A stretch of DNA of 64,000 bases, from assembly GCF_003048595.2 (NCBI RefSeq), contig NZ_CP049270.1:62001-126000 (forward strand), read 5' to 3'. Below, in pieces: positions 47,815 to 57,592 of this stretch; within the stretch, counting starts at the first letter, position 1, and each line of letters starts with the position of its first letter. The position numbers and the translations under genes are program-made. A model generated the notes under the pieces. It had not been told where the DNA came from, did not search any database, and saw only the letters and a list, made by a program, of their open reading frames with translations. The stretch is from Campylobacter concisus. Lineage in GTDB: Bacteria; Campylobacterota; Campylobacteria; Campylobacterales; Campylobacteraceae.

Positions 47815-48564
47815 ATGCAAGTTTCAAAGTACAACGCTAGTGGCAACGATTTTGTCATATTTCATACATTTTTGAGCAAAGATAGAAGTGAGCTAGCAAG
47901 GCAAATTTGCAGCAGGACTAACGGCGTGGGAGCTGATGGGCTAATAGTACTTTTGCCTTACGAAAAGGGTGTGAAATGGGAGTTTTACAATAGCGATGGA
48001 AGTTACGCTGCGATGTGTGGCAATGGCTCGCGTGCGGCTGCTAGATATGCCTATCTAAATGGTCTTGTTAGCTCAAACGAATTTGTCTTGCTAACTGGTA
48101 GTGGCGAGGTTATGGCAAGTGTTAAAAATGAGTGCGTCGAGGTTGTGCTAACAAGTCCAAAAATTTTAAGCGAACCGATAAATGAAAACGGCAAAACTTG
48201 GTATTTTTATGATACTGGCGTGCCTCATCTTGTAAATTTCACACAAAATTTAGAGGAATTTGACGTCAAAGAGTGCAGGGCGCTTCGTCAAAAGTACAAT
48301 GCAAATGTAAATTTAGCCAAATTTGAGGGTGGAGTTTTAAAGGTGAGAACCTACGAAAGGGGCGTGGAGGACGAGACGCTAGCTTGTGGTACTGGCATGG
48401 CGGCTTGCTTTTACGGCGCTACATTAAATTTAAACGCAGCGCAATGCCTAAAAGTCTATCCAAAAAGTGGCGAGGAGCTTGGGCTTAGGCTTGAAAACGG
48501 CAAAATTTTATTTAGCGGAGCGGTGAAACACTGCTTTGATACGAGTATTGAAATTAGCTTTTAG
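47815..48564 (+). CDS. dapF: Diaminopimelate epimerase
   Basis: 249 residues, intact. The two catalytic Cys lie in AAMCGNGSRAAARYA and LACGTGMAACFYG, and KYNASGNDFVIFHTF is the conserved start. It interconverts LL- and meso-diaminopimelate for lysine and peptidoglycan. AAAGGAAAAATA precedes the ATG. The ~200 nt after it are AT-rich and hold no gene except the rplT terminator from the other side. Confidence 0.95.
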   Translation: MQVSKYNASGNDFVIFHTFLSKDRSELARQICSRTNGVGADGLIVLLPYEKGVKWEFYNSDGSYAAMCGNGSRAAARYAYLNGLVSSNEFVLLTGSGEVMASVKNECVEVVLTSPKILSEPINENGKTWYFYDTGVPHLVNFTQNLEEFDVKECRALRQKYNANVNLAKFEGGVLKVRTYERGVEDETLACGTGMAACFYGATLNLNAAQCLKVYPKSGEELGLRLENGKILFSGAVKHCFDTSIEISF

Positions 48565-48747
48565 GGTGAGTTTTATACTTATTCTTGGCTAGTAACGGTA
48601 AGCAAATTTTTCAAATTTATATTACTAAATTTGCACCTAGCTGATGAAGTAAAATTTTTATAGTGGCTTTAATTTAAAATTTGAATACAAAATAACTAAG
48701 TTAAAAACTCGAAAAATAAATTTTAATAAAAATTTGAATAGAAAATA

Positions 48748-48778
48748 AAAAAAAGAAGATCTCCGCCGAAGCGGAGAA
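48748..48778 (-). terminator. Terminator of rpmI-rplT
   Basis: On the minus strand CTCCGC-TTCG-GCGGAG, with a stable UUCG tetraloop, is followed by ATCTTC and a long T run. Confidence 0.93.
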
Positions 48779-48784
48779 AAGGTA

Positions 48785-49141
48785 TTATTTCAAAGCATCT
48801 TTTGCTTGTTGTGCAAGTGCCGCAAATGCCTTCGCATCATTCATAGCTAGATCAGCTAAAATTTTTCTATCAAGTTCGATCTTAGCTTTATTTAAGCCGT
48901 TGATAAATCTTGAATAGCTAATGTCATTTAGTCTGCAAGCTGCGTTGATACGAACGATCCATAAACGTCTAAAATCACGTTTTTTCTGGCGTCTGTCGCG
49001 GTATGCGTAAACTAAACTTCTCTCTAGTTGCTCTTTAGCTTTTCTAAAGTGTTTATGTCTAGCACTGAAAAAGCCACGTGCTAGCTTTAAAACTTTCTTA
49101 TGGCGTCTTCTTCTAACTACGCCCGTTTTTACTCTTGCCAT
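48785..49141 (-). CDS. rplT: Ribosomal protein L20
   Basis: 118 residues, normal length. Starts [20 protein letters not shown] and contains [20 protein letters not shown], the L20 signature. It lies 105 nt after rpmI. That gap holds a CTCAC/GTGAG hairpin, which could belong to L20 autoregulation as in other bacteria; this is inference. Confidence 0.97.
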   Translation of the reverse strand: MARVKTGVVRRRRHKKVLKLARGFFSARHKHFRKAKEQLERSLVYAYRDRRQKKRDFRRLWIVRINAACRLNDISYSRFINGLNKAKIELDRKILADLAMNDAKAFAALAQQAKDALK

Positions 49142-49246
49142 ATTTATCCTTTTACAAATTGGCGCTCACAAAGTGAGTCTTGCCCCTAAATTTTTTTTGG
49201 GGGGAGTTTGAATGACTTTTTGTCAAAAACTTAAATCTACAGCTGC

Positions 49247-49438
49247 TTATACGCCGAGCATTTTGCGAACGGCTGGGACATTTGTGCTGTCCACGTATTG
49301 TGGGCCACGCAAATCTCTCATACGCTTACTAGGTTTTTTTGTTAAGATGTGGCTTCTAAATGCAGAGCCTCTTTTTATCTTATTTTTACCTACTTTAAAG
49401 CGCTTAGCAGCACCGCGAACGGTTTTCATCTTTGGCAT
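49247..49438 (-). CDS. rpmI: Ribosomal protein L35
   Basis: 63 residues, very basic, starting [20 protein letters not shown] with the [11 protein letters not shown]-type end ([19 protein letters not shown]). Forms an operon with rplT. infC, its usual upstream partner, is not next to it here. Confidence 0.97.
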   Translation of the reverse strand: MPKMKTVRGAAKRFKVGKNKIKRGSAFRSHILTKKPSKRMRDLRGPQYVDSTNVPAVRKMLGV

Positions 49439-49639
49439 GCTAATCCTTTTTGAAATTTTATACGCAAGTGCGTAAGTTTTGGATTATAGCGAAAAATCCT
49501 TTAGAAAATTTAAATTTCACTTAGACAAAATTTGCAACAAATTTACATTTAACTTAAAAAAATTTTAAAATATGAAACTAGTTTATTAAATTTGGCGTAT
49601 AATCACATAAAGAAATTTTATTTTACTAAAGGAGTAAAA

Positions 49640-51136
49640 ATGAAAGGCAAAATTCTTGCATCAATCGTCGCTATGAGTGCTATTTTAGGCACAAGTAGCT
49701 TGGCATGCACTACCATTTTAGTAGGAGATAAAGCTTCAAACGACGGCTCTATGTTGGTTGCCAGGAGTGCAGATAGTAAGGCTGTAAAGGCACAAGTCTT
49801 TTTAATCCATCCAGCAAAGAAAAACCAAACTGGTATGTACAGCTCAAAGGCCCATGACGGCGCAAATGACTTTACATATCCGCTTCCAAAAGACGGTATG
49901 AGATACACAACCATCGCAAATTCACACACAAAACTTCACGGAGCAGTCGGCTACAACGAGGCTGGCGTTGGACTAAGCGGCACTGAGACCATCTACGCAA
50001 AAGATGAGCTTTTAAAGATCGACCCATATAACGAAGAGACCGGCATCACCGAAGATGACATCCCAGACGTGCTTTTGCCACGTATGAAGAGCGCAAAAGA
50101 GGGAGTAAAACTACTTGGTGAGATAGTGGAGACAAAAGGCGCTGGCGAGGGCTTTGGCGTGGTATTTATCGACGCAAACGAGCTTTGGTACTTTGAGACT
50201 GGCACAGGCCACAAGTGGATCGCCACAAAGATCCCACAAGAAGACTATTTCGTCACTGCAAACCAAGGCAGACTTCAAAACTATAAAGAGAACGATCCAA
50301 ATTTCATGGGCGCAAAAGATGTGATCAAATTTGCGATCGATAACAAGACTTATGACCCTGCAAAAGATGGCGAATTTAACTTCACAAAGGCCTATACAAG
50401 GGACGATGAGAGAGATGTGACCTATAACTACCCACGCGTTTGCTGGGTGCAAAGCATGTTTAACCCAAGCTTAAAACAAGACTTCGCCGATGGTCAGAAA
50501 TTTCCAGTATTTTTAAAACCAGAGAAAAAGCTAAGCGTTGAAGACCTAAAAGCTGCGATGAGAGCTCACTACGACGGCACACCGTTTGATAACTACGCTA
50601 GCAAAAATGAAGATAAGAAAAACATCTACCGCGCTATAAGCGTCTTTAGAACATACGAATCTCACGTCATGCAGGTGCGCCCTTGGCTACCAAAAGAGAT
50701 CGGCCGCGTGACCTACGTCGCTCTTGGCATGGCTGATCTTAGCGTTTATTTGCCGTATTACGAGGGGCTCGATGGCTTTATAAAAGGCTACTCAGATGGC
50801 TCATACGACGCTGATGACACTTCGATATACTGGGTTTATAGAAAGCTTCAAACCCTTGTAATGACTGACTATGAGAAGTATTCGCCAGTGGTAAAAGAGG
50901 CCTACGCTAAATTTGAAAAAGAGTTGGCGGTAAAACAGGCTAAATTTGAAGATGAATATGTCAAGCTTTATAAAAAAGATAAGAAAAAAGCGGACAAACT
51001 CTTAAATGATTTTAGCAAAAAGACAATGCAAGAGGCTAAAGACCTGACTGGGGAGCTTACAAACAAGGTCTTTACGATGCTTACAGCCGATATGGACGCT
51101 AAGCTAAAATCCTTAAATAAAGGCAAAAAAGACTAA
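49640..51136 (+). CDS. C69-family dipeptidase (Ntn hydrolase), exported
   Basis: 498 residues from ATG 49640 (AAAGGAGTAAAA before it). A signal peptide ends at SSLA, exposing Cys23 (CTTILVGDKASNDGSMLVAR), the N-terminal nucleophile of peptidase family C69. Downstream blocks such as HGAVGYNEAGVGLSGTETIY, WYFETGTGHKWIATKIP and FVTANQGRLQNY fit the family. It is probably a periplasmic dipeptidase supplying amino acids; the substrate is unknown. A 16-codon upstream extension at 49592 is unlikely. Confidence 0.85.
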   Translation: MKGKILASIVAMSAILGTSSLACTTILVGDKASNDGSMLVARSADSKAVKAQVFLIHPAKKNQTGMYSSKAHDGANDFTYPLPKDGMRYTTIANSHTKLHGAVGYNEAGVGLSGTETIYAKDELLKIDPYNEETGITEDDIPDVLLPRMKSAKEGVKLLGEIVETKGAGEGFGVVFIDANELWYFETGTGHKWIATKIPQEDYFVTANQGRLQNYKENDPNFMGAKDVIKFAIDNKTYDPAKDGEFNFTKAYTRDDERDVTYNYPRVCWVQSMFNPSLKQDFADGQKFPVFLKPEKKLSVEDLKAAMRAHYDGTPFDNYASKNEDKKNIYRAISVFRTYESHVMQVRPWLPKEIGRVTYVALGMADLSVYLPYYEGLDGFIKGYSDGSYDADDTSIYWVYRKLQTLVMTDYEKYSPVVKEAYAKFEKELAVKQAKFEDEYVKLYKKDKKKADKLLNDFSKKTMQEAKDLTGELTNKVFTMLTADMDAKLKSLNKGKKD

Positions 51137-51197
51137 AAGTTTTGGGTGTGAAATTTAGTAGCGCCCAAATTTAAACAAAAATTTGGCAAAGAGCATT

Positions 51198-51203
51198 TAT
51201 AAT
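51198..51203 (+). promoter_or_regulatory. -10 box of the long metE leader
   Basis: TATAAT in gcatttTATAATgcg. It lies 62 nt after the dipeptidase stop and 34 nt before a micro-ORF. Confidence 0.5.
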
Positions 51204-51236
51204 GCGACAAAAATTCACTACAAAGGAAAAACGCTG

Positions 51237-51266
51237 ATGCCTTGTCCCATGCATAAAGCTCGTTAA
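51237..51266 (+). CDS. Nine-residue micro-ORF, possible leader peptide
   Basis: ATG to TAA encodes MPCPMHKAR, with AAAGGAAAAA about 6 nt ahead, a good ribosome site for such a short frame. It is placed at the 5' end of the metE leader and contains an internal Met and a Cys. That would suit translational sensing of methionine or cysteine supply, but this rests on position only. Confidence 0.3.
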   Translation: MPCPMHKAR

Positions 51267-51544
51267 TCTCGGCAAAAAACATATCAGCGATTTTCAAAAA
51301 TCACGCAAATTTTTAAACAATTTTACATTTTTTCACATTGATATAAATCCATTTTTGCTAGCAGGTCCGCTGCATTGTAACTGCATTTTTAAAAATAAAA
51401 CTAAGCAGTGTTTGAAATTTGGCAAGGATCTTTTTAGTAGGGTTTTTTATAAATTTTACTTTAGTTTAAGAAGAAGCGGGTGTCATCCACCATGTTTGTG
51501 GTGATTAAATTTATTGTTTGAGCTGTGATAGTGAAAATTTGGCT

Positions 51545-51690
51545 TTTGGTGGCAGAAGGGGTTTCTACTTACGGTCTGCTTGCAGTTGCGAGCTTGCGAC
51601 GCAAAACGTCGCCCCTTCCGCCCCCAAACCCCCACCTACCCAACTGCACGTTCAAGGTTGCTGTGCCTTGCACAGTTTTATAGTAGTCCG
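51545..51690 (+). ncRNA. GC-rich structured leader with terminator-like hairpin before metE
   Basis: In an AT-rich neighbourhood this block is strikingly GC-rich. GGCAGAAGGGG (51551-51561) can pair with CCCCTTCCGCC (51612-51622), 10 of 11 bases. Inside it GCGACG-CAAAA-CGTCGC (51596-51612) forms a hairpin stacked on that stem. A separate CTGTGC-CTT-GCACAG (51661-51675) is followed by TTTTA, like an intrinsic terminator, 60 nt before the metE ATG. It fits no riboswitch class I can name. The remaining parts of 51137-51735 are AT-rich without genes. Confidence 0.5.
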
Positions 51691-51735
51691 CAGAGCGAAT
51701 TTTTGTCTGCAAATTTAAATTTAAAAAGGATAAAA

Positions 51736-54009
51736 ATGATAAAAAGTTATGTTTTGGGTTTTCCAAGAATCGGAGAGAAAAGAGAGTTAAAGCGCGCGTT
51801 AGAGGGCTTTTGGGCTGGCAAAGAGGGCTTTAGTGAAGAGAATTTACAAGAGACTGCAAAGACGCTTCGCCAAAGACACTGGAAATATCAACAAGATGCT
51901 GGCATTTCGGCTATTAGCGTTAATGATTTTTCATTTTACGACCTAATGCTTGATAACATCATCGCTTTTGGCGCTATACCTCCAAGATTTGCAAATTTAA
52001 GCGGCTTGGAGCAATATTTTGCTTGCTCAAGAGGCAACAAAAGTGGCGTTGCGATGGAGATGACAAAGTGGTTTAACACAAACTACCACTACATCGTGCC
52101 AGAGCTTAGCAGCGAGAGCAAATTTAGTCTAAAAGCGGACAAAATTTTAAATGAATACAAAGAGGCGAAGGCTAACGGCGTAAAAGGCAAGGTAAATTTG
52201 ATCGGCCCTATCACATTCTTGGCTCTTTCAAAGACGACTGACGGTAGCTGCCCATTTAGGCACCTTGACGCACTTGTGAGCGAGTACAAAAAGCTACTTG
52301 AGCAAATTTCTAAGCTTGATGATGAAATTTTAGTGCAGTTTGATGAGCCGATCTTTGTAACTGACAAGAATGAAAGCGATCTTTTGCCACTTATAACTAA
52401 GGTTTATAACGAACTAACAGGCGTTGCAAATAATGTTAAAATCGTGTTTGCGACATATTTTGAGCATGCGATCAAGGCAGTAAATGAGGTGGCTAAAACT
52501 AAAATTTATGGTATCGCACTTGACTTCATCCACGGCAAGAGAAATTTCGAAGTTCTTGAGACTATCAAAAATAGCCATTTGACGCTATTTGCTGGCGTGA
52601 TAGACGGCAGAAATATCTGGAAAAGCAACATCGATGAAAAAGTAAAACTCGTAGCTGAAATTTCAGAAAAAATAGGCGGTAAAGACTTTTATATTGGCAC
52701 TTCATGCTCGCTTCTTCACGTGCCATACACTCTAAAATACGAAGAGAATTTAAACCCAGAGATCAAAAGCTGGCTAAGCTTTGCGGTCGAGAAGCTTGAT
52801 GAGATCAAGATCATTACAAAACTAGCAAATGGTGAGAAGCTTGATGAGAGCGAAACAAAGATTTATGAAGAGAACAAAAATGCAGTTAAAACTCGCACTA
52901 CTTCAAAGCTCATCCACTCAGATAGCGTTCAAAGCCGTATCAAAAATTTAAGCAAATTTGAGCGTGACGAGAAATTTGAAGACCGCATAAAAATCCAACG
53001 TGAAACGCTAAAATACGGCATATTACCAACAACAACGATAGGTAGCTTCCCTCAAACAGTAGACCTTCGCGTACTTCGCCAAAATTTCAAAAAAGGCGAG
53101 ATCGATGCGGCTGCTTATGAGGTAGGTATCAAAAAATATATTGATCACTGCGTGAAATTTCAAGAAGATATCGGCCTAGACGTGCTGGTACACGGCGAGC
53201 CAGAGAGAAACGACATGGTCGAGTACTTTGGCGAGCAGATCAGCGGATATGCATTTAGCCAAAATGGCTGGGTACAAAGCTACGGTAGCCGCTGCGTCAA
53301 GCCACCACTCTTATTTGGTGACGTAAGCCGCCCAGAGCCAATGACTGTTAAGTGGATGAAATACGCTCAAAGCATCACAAAACACGTAATGAAGGGCATG
53401 CTAACAGGTCCTGTGACTATGCTAAACTGGAGCTTTGTGCGTGATGATCTTCCAAGAAGCGAGGTAGCAAAACAGCTTGCACTTTGTATCTATGACGAGA
53501 TCGCAGACCTTCAAGATGCAGGCATCAGAGTGATCCAAGTCGATGAGGCAGCGTTTAAAGAGGGCTATCCGCTAAGAGCTGAAAATATCCCAGCCTATGA
53601 GAAATTTGCGGTTGATTGCTTTAAGCTTTCAGTAAGCTCAGCCGAGGCAAAAACTCAGATCCACACACATATGTGCTACTCTGAATTTAATGATATTATT
53701 AAGACCATCGAAGCTATGGACGCTGATGTCATCAGCATCGAGACTGCAAGAAGTGGCAACGAGCTACTTAAAATATTTAAGGCTGTTGGCTACAAACAAG
53801 AGGTTGGGCCTGGTGTTTACGACATCCATAGCCCACGCGTGCCAAGTGTCGAAGAGATCGTCGCTCAGATCAAAGCTCTGCTTGAAGTCTTGCCAAAAGA
53901 GCAGCTCTGGATCAACCCTGACTGTGGTCTAAAAACTAGAAAATGGGAAGAGGTTGAGCCAAGCCTTAAAAACATGGTAGAGGCCGTCAAAATCGTAAGA
54001 GGTCTATAA
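51736..54009 (+). CDS. metE: Cobalamin-independent methionine synthase
   Basis: 757 residues from ATG 51736 (AAAAAGGATAAAA before it), the normal length. The start KSYVLGFPRIGEKRELKRAL is typical. Zinc ligands are visible in THMCYSEFNDII and NPDCGLKTRKW, and the C-terminal half has TTTIGSFPQTVDLR and MLTGPVTMLNWSFVRDDLP. It transfers a methyl group from methyltetrahydrofolate (polyglutamate) to homocysteine. The metF-like gene that makes its donor follows 66 nt later. The long leader suggests regulation. Confidence 0.95.
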   Translation: MIKSYVLGFPRIGEKRELKRALEGFWAGKEGFSEENLQETAKTLRQRHWKYQQDAGISAISVNDFSFYDLMLDNIIAFGAIPPRFANLSGLEQYFACSRGNKSGVAMEMTKWFNTNYHYIVPELSSESKFSLKADKILNEYKEAKANGVKGKVNLIGPITFLALSKTTDGSCPFRHLDALVSEYKKLLEQISKLDDEILVQFDEPIFVTDKNESDLLPLITKVYNELTGVANNVKIVFATYFEHAIKAVNEVAKTKIYGIALDFIHGKRNFEVLETIKNSHLTLFAGVIDGRNIWKSNIDEKVKLVAEISEKIGGKDFYIGTSCSLLHVPYTLKYEENLNPEIKSWLSFAVEKLDEIKIITKLANGEKLDESETKIYEENKNAVKTRTTSKLIHSDSVQSRIKNLSKFERDEKFEDRIKIQRETLKYGILPTTTIGSFPQTVDLRVLRQNFKKGEIDAAAYEVGIKKYIDHCVKFQEDIGLDVLVHGEPERNDMVEYFGEQISGYAFSQNGWVQSYGSRCVKPPLLFGDVSRPEPMTVKWMKYAQSITKHVMKGMLTGPVTMLNWSFVRDDLPRSEVAKQLALCIYDEIADLQDAGIRVIQVDEAAFKEGYPLRAENIPAYEKFAVDCFKLSVSSAEAKTQIHTHMCYSEFNDIIKTIEAMDADVISIETARSGNELLKIFKAVGYKQEVGPGVYDIHSPRVPSVEEIVAQIKALLEVLPKEQLWINPDCGLKTRKWEEVEPSLKNMVEAVKIVRGL

Positions 54010-54075
54010 TCCAAATTTTAGCGTCTAGTAAGCCTAGGCGCTAAACTCCGTTTAAATTTCAAAAAAAGTTAGAAA

Positions 54076-54963
54076 ATGTTAAAAGATAAGATCATAAACA
54101 ATGAAAGTGGCATAGTGCTTTATGGCCTAACGCCTCCAAAGGCTGAATTTGACGAGGCAAAACTTAAAGAGATCGCTGCAAAATGGGACAAGAGGATCAC
54201 AGAAGTGCAGGCTGATGGCTTGGTGCTTTATGAGATACAAGACGAAAGTAGCCGCATAAAAAGCGAGCGAACTTTTGAATTTAGCGATACATTAAGCCCT
54301 GAAATTTACTATTCAAAATATCTAAATTTAAAGACACCAAGCATCTTTTATAGGGTCGCAAATAAATATAACGAGAGCGAATTTAGAGCAAATTTAGCCA
54401 AAAGTAGCAGCGATATAAATGTCTTTGTCGGCGTTGCTTCTGGCAAGATAGAACCTAAAATGAGCCTAGAACGCGCTTATGAGATCGCTAGAGACGAGTT
54501 TAAAGAGCTTGTAGTGGGTGGTGTTTGTATAGCTGAGAGGCACGCTAAAAAGGGAGATGAAGAGCAAAGGATGAGCCAAAAGGCCAAAATGGGGGCGAAA
54601 TTTTTCATCTCACAGGCGGTTTTTGATATAAATTTGGCTAAAAATTTAATAACAAGTGTGGCAAAAAGTGGGTTAAATTTGCCTATTATTTTGACCTTTA
54701 CGACTTGTGGCACACCAAAAACGCTAGAGTTTATCAAGTGGCTTGGAATAAGCGTTGATGAAAAGAGCGAAAAAAGGATGCTTGGGAGTGATGATTTTTT
54801 AGCCATGGCATCGCAAATTTGTCTTGAAAATTTCGTAGAGCTTTATGAATTTGCTAAAAAGATTGGTATAAATATTGGTGTCAATGTTGAAAGTGTAATG
54901 GCAAAAAGAGCCGAGATAGAAGCGAGCCTAGAGTTAACACATAAGATGAAAGAATTGTTTTGA
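54076..54963 (+). CDS. metF: Methylenetetrahydrofolate reductase family protein (MetF-like)
   Basis: 295 residues. TIM-barrel blocks of the MTHFR family are seen (GIVLYGLTPPKAEFDEA, ELVVGGVCIAERHAKKGDEE, AKMGAKFFISQAVFDINLAK, LPIILTFTTCGTPKTLEFIK). It would reduce methylene-THF to methyl-THF for MetE. The sequence is more divergent from E. coli MetF than usual, so the exact reaction is inferred from family and from metE next door. Start ATG is preceded only by a weak site. Confidence 0.75.
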   Translation: MLKDKIINNESGIVLYGLTPPKAEFDEAKLKEIAAKWDKRITEVQADGLVLYEIQDESSRIKSERTFEFSDTLSPEIYYSKYLNLKTPSIFYRVANKYNESEFRANLAKSSSDINVFVGVASGKIEPKMSLERAYEIARDEFKELVVGGVCIAERHAKKGDEEQRMSQKAKMGAKFFISQAVFDINLAKNLITSVAKSGLNLPIILTFTTCGTPKTLEFIKWLGISVDEKSEKRMLGSDDFLAMASQICLENFVELYEFAKKIGINIGVNVESVMAKRAEIEASLELTHKMKELF

Positions 54964-55073
54964 TAGTTTAAAGCTATCAAAGCTTATATTTTAGATGATT
55001 TTAGTAAGTTCTTAGTCTTTTTTAGCTTTAATTATATAAGATTTCTAAGCTCATTTTAAAGTAGATAAAATTT

Positions 55074-56444
55074 ATGACAAATATATTATTATGTGGTGGT
55101 TCTGGTACGAGGTTGTGGCCTATTAGCAGGACTTTGATGCCAAAACAATTTATTAAATTATTTGACGATAGATCACTTTTTCAGCTAACTGCACTACGAA
55201 ATAGTGAAATCTGTGACAATACATTTGTGATTACAAATATCGATCACTACTACTTGGCGATGGATCAGATAGAAAATTTAAATATCACAAATTTTAAATA
55301 TCTGCTTGAGCCAGTTGGTAGAAATACTGCACCAGCGATCACACTAGCTTGCCTTGCACTTGATCCAAATGAGATTGTTTTAGCAACGCCATCGGATCAT
55401 TTGATAAAAGACATTAAAGTATATCACACAAGCGTAAAAGCTGCAAAAGAGCTGGCAGAGCAAAATTTCTTAGTTACTTTTGGTATAAAGCCAAGGTCAC
55501 CTGAGACGGGATTTGGATATATAGAGAGCTATAATGGTGATGTAAAGGCTTTTTATGAAAAGCCAGACTATGAAAGAGCGGTGAAATTTCTAAAAGATCA
55601 AAATTTCTACTGGAATTCAGGTATGTTTGTCTTTAAGGCAGGCGTTTTCTTGGATCAGATGAAAATTTTTGCTCCTGGGATACTTGAAGCATGTAAATTA
55701 GCTTTTGATAACGCAAAAAAAGACGAAATTGATATCAAAATAGACGTTATCGACATGCAAAATATTCCCCAAAATAGTATAGATTATGCTGTGATGGAAA
55801 AGTCTGGTATCGTAAAAATGGTAGTACTAGATGCGCCTTGGAGTGATCTCGGAAGCTTTGATAGTTTGGATGAGCAGCTACAAAAAGATATCAATGGAAA
55901 TACAATAAATAGCGATCTGGTGCAGATAAATTCTCACAATAATCTAGTCCTATCTAGTGGCAAAAAAATAGCTTTAATAGATGTCGATGATCTAACTGTA
56001 GTTGATACAAAAGATGCTCTTTTAATATCTAAAAAATCATCTAGTCAAAAAGTAAAAAATGTGGTGGAAATTTTAAAAGAGGAGAGCTCTGAGCTTTGCA
56101 ATGCTCATGTTACGACAAATAGACCTTGGGGAAACTATACTGTCCTTGAAAATCAAGATGGTTATAAGATAAAGATAATAGAAGTAAAACCTGGCAAAAG
56201 ACTATCTTTGCAAAAGCATTTTCATAGAAATGAGCATTGGATAGTGCTATCAGGTAGCGCTACCGTTACGATAGGTGAGACAACTAGACTCGTTTGCCCT
56301 AATGAGTCTATCTATATAAAAATGGGTGAAATTCATAGGCTGTCTAATGAAGGAAAAATTCCTGTGGTTTTAATAGAAGCTCAAGTCGGCGAATATACAG
56401 GTGAAGATGATATAATTCGCCTAGATGATGATTTTAAAAGGTGA
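55074..56444 (+). CDS. manC: Mannose-1-phosphate guanylyltransferase / mannose-6-phosphate isomerase
   Basis: 456 residues, a two-domain type II enzyme. The N-terminal nucleotidyltransferase carries LLCGGSGTRLWPISRTLMPK, RNTAPAITLA, PSDHLI and KAFYEKPD. The C-terminal cupin (from about residue 345) carries RPWGNYTVLENQDGYKIKII, PGKRLSLQKHFHRNEHWIVL and ESIYIKMGEIHRLSNEG. It makes GDP-mannose, the precursor for the two genes after it. gmd starts 4 nt later. Confidence 0.93.
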   Translation: MTNILLCGGSGTRLWPISRTLMPKQFIKLFDDRSLFQLTALRNSEICDNTFVITNIDHYYLAMDQIENLNITNFKYLLEPVGRNTAPAITLACLALDPNEIVLATPSDHLIKDIKVYHTSVKAAKELAEQNFLVTFGIKPRSPETGFGYIESYNGDVKAFYEKPDYERAVKFLKDQNFYWNSGMFVFKAGVFLDQMKIFAPGILEACKLAFDNAKKDEIDIKIDVIDMQNIPQNSIDYAVMEKSGIVKMVVLDAPWSDLGSFDSLDEQLQKDINGNTINSDLVQINSHNNLVLSSGKKIALIDVDDLTVVDTKDALLISKKSSSQKVKNVVEILKEESSELCNAHVTTNRPWGNYTVLENQDGYKIKIIEVKPGKRLSLQKHFHRNEHWIVLSGSATVTIGETTRLVCPNESIYIKMGEIHRLSNEGKIPVVLIEAQVGEYTGEDDIIRLDDDFKR

Positions 56445-56447
56445 TTT

Positions 56448-57589
56448 ATGGATAAAAAGGTAGCGTTAATAACTGGTATAACTGGTCAAGACGGATCGTA
56501 TCTGGCAGAATTTTTACTAAAAAAAGGTTATATAGTCCATGGTGTAAAAAGGCGAACGAGCCTTTTTAATACGGACAGAATAGATCATCTATATCCAGAT
56601 CCACATGTTGATAATAGAAATTTTTTCTTACATTATGGTGATATGACGGACTCTATGAACTTAACAAGGATCATTCAAGAAGTACAGCCAGATGAAATTT
56701 ACAACCTAGCTGCCATGAGCCATGTGCATGTCAGCTTTGAGACACCAGAATATGTCGCAAATGCTGATGGTACAGGCACTCTTAGATTGCTTGAAGCTAT
56801 AAGGATATTAGGGCTTGAGAAAAAGACTAAAATTTATCAAGCCTCTACATCTGAGCTTTACGGAAAAGTGCAAGAGACGCCGCAAAGCGAAACGACTCCA
56901 TTTTATCCAAGAAGTCCTTATGCGGTCGCAAAGATGTATGTGTACTGGATAACGGTTAATTATAGAGAGGCTTATGGCATTTTTGCTTGTAATGGCATAT
57001 TGTTTAACCATGAATCACCAGTTAGAGGCGAGACATTCGTAACTAGAAAGATTACAAGAGCAGCTAGCAAGATAACGCTTGGGCTTCAAGACAAGCTTTA
57101 TCTTGGAAATTTAGATGCCAAAGAGACTGGGGTCATGCAAAAGACTATGTGAAGATGATGTGGATGATACTGCAAGCTCCAGAGCCAGAAGACTGGGTGA
57201 TAGCAACTGGACAAACAACAGCGGTTAGAGATTTTGTAAAATTTGCATTTGCTTATGCTGGCATAAATTTGAGATTTGAAGGGGCTGGCGTAGATGAGGT
57301 AGGAGTCGTGGACTCACTAAATTTTGAAAAAGCAAAAGAGTTAAATTTAAATTTGTCCCATTTAAGTATCGGACAAACTGTGGTTTGTGTGGATCCAAGA
57401 TATTTTAGGCCAACAGAGGTTGACTTACTGCTTGGAGATCCTAGTAAAGCAGAGAAAAAACTAGGCTGGAAGAGAGAATTTAACCTTCAAGATCTAGCAA
57501 ACGATATGATGAAGTCGGACTTAAAGCTCATGACAAAAGATGTCTATCTAAAAGATGGCGGATATGAGACAATGAGCTATTTCGAGTAA
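56448..57589 (+). pseudogene. gmd: GDP-mannose 4,6-dehydratase, one frameshift
   Basis: The N-terminal 223 residues are intact: NAD site [31 protein letters not shown]-like active site region, and Y-x-x-x-K in [13 protein letters not shown]. At about 57119 one missing A changes [16 protein letters not shown] into [11 protein letters not shown]-stop. The C-terminal half runs on in the next frame from 57149 (PEDWVIATGQTTAVRDFVKF, YFRPTEVDLLLGDPSKAEKK) to the stop at 57589. A single A insertion restores a normal enzyme of about 379 residues. Either GDP-fucose synthesis is off in this strain or the base is a sequencing error. Confidence 0.9.
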
Positions 57590-57592
57590 AAA

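Noticed and set aside
51545-51690. SAM or cobalamin riboswitch before metE
   Set aside because: The stems do not match any riboswitch consensus I know, so it is reported only as a structured leader.
51518-51766. Short ORFs over the GC-rich block on both strands
   Set aside because: Unnatural composition produced by the GC-rich sequence, and no ribosome sites; metE clearly starts at 51736.
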